From positions 16,500 to 70,437 of the forward strand of contig FR883416.1 of the NCBI GenBank assembly GCA_000435835.1: 53,938 bases of DNA, given 5' to 3'. This stretch comes from Clostridium sp. CAG:221 (GTDB taxonomy: Bacteria; Bacillota; Clostridia; Clostridiales; Clostridiaceae). The notes beneath the pieces are model-generated. The model was not told where the DNA came from. It ran no database searches and saw only the letters and a program-made list of their open reading frames with translations. Made by a program: the position numbers and the translations under genes. This document shows, in pieces, positions 53,816-53,938 of the stretch (positions within the stretch are counted from its first letter, which is position 1; every line of letters starts with the position of its first letter).

Positions 53816-53841
53816 AAAAAAGTATAATCAAAAGATTATAC
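53816..53841 (-). terminator. Terminator of tRNA-Tyr
   Basis: GTATAATC / GATTATAC perfect stem with AAAA/TTTT loop and a run of six T in minus reading, five nt after the tRNA CCA end. Confidence 0.9.
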
Positions 53842-53845
53842 CTTA

Positions 53846-53930
53846 TGGTGGAGGAGGACGGATTCGAACCATCGAAACGAAACGTAACAGATTTACAGTC
53901 TGCCCCCTTTGGCCTCTCGGGAACTCCTCC
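53846..53930 (-). tRNA. tRNA-Tyr (anticodon GTA)
   Basis: An 85-nt class II tRNA with a long variable arm and encoded CCA. The acceptor arm GGAGGAG pairs with CTCCTCC, the anticodon arm reads CAGACTGTAAATCTG with anticodon GTA, and the T arm holds GGTTCGAAT. Its promoter lies outside the window. Confidence 0.97.
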
Positions 53931-53938
53931 ATTTGTGG

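Overview
The window is a very AT-rich chromosomal segment with the gene order, spore genes and codon habits of Clostridium sensu stricto (cluster I). Diagnostic items are an alpha/beta-type small acid-soluble spore protein, a SpoIVFB-type intramembrane protease, the mre-min-rod morphogenesis cluster running into TIGR03960/TIGR03936, RNase G and rplU, the hpf-secA-prfB block, and a SAM-I riboswitch before metK. The species cannot be fixed from sequence alone. Nearly everything is core genome; no insertion sequence, prophage, integrase or CRISPR array was seen.

Layout. 1-16,999 (all minus strand): SPOR-domain protein, maf, radC, mreB-mreC-mreD, PBP2, minC-minD-minE, rodA, a small SpoIVFA-like protein, a SpoIVFB-like protease, two radical-SAM-linked proteins, RNase G and the L21 leader with the start of rplU. 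This is the cell-shape, division-site and spore-protease block. 17,200-24,900: pepD (minus), pyk (plus), an S1-domain protein, a CBS protein, a DnaQ-like exonuclease and a membrane-embedded MutS-like ATPase (all minus). 25,100-28,400 (plus): an SbcD/SbcC-like (YhaO/YhaN-like) nuclease-ATPase pair. 28,500-35,600: SASP, a secreted PTP-like phytase, a LicT/BglG antiterminator, an orphan histidine kinase, tRNA-Trp, recQ and a GH25-LysM lysozyme. 35,700-38,200: a second, identical tRNA-Trp in a rearranged locus, then tsaE-tsaB-rimI and a small C-terminally anchored protein. 38,300-43,300: ribU under an FMN riboswitch, tex, a small membrane protein and an M28 peptidase. 43,400-53,900: prfB (programmed +1 frameshift), secA, hpf, a structured RNA matching the raiA motif, comFC, a degenerate ComFA-like protein, recD2, metK under a SAM-I riboswitch, and tRNA-Tyr.

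The most interesting non-coding signals are: (i) a family of about 85-135 bp intergenic palindromic repeats, six copies in 54 kb, made of tandem ATTCATC-like heptads as terminal inverted repeats around internal hairpins whose arms change together between copies; (ii) one copy of this repeat sitting inside the terminal loop of P3 of the metK SAM-I riboswitch, leaving the riboswitch core intact; (iii) a roughly 206-nt structured RNA between comFC and hpf, with its own strong promoter embedded in the 3' end of comFC and its own terminator; (iv) a duplicated tRNA-Trp-plus-terminator cassette next to a 9-nt leftover tRNA 3' end that keeps a different terminator.

Start codons were moved inward from the longest open frame where a ribosome-binding site clearly decides (rng, spoIVFA-like, rodA, mreB, SPOR protein, S1 protein, lysozyme with GTG, tex, metK). 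Functions are assigned from motifs and family memory; no database search was run.
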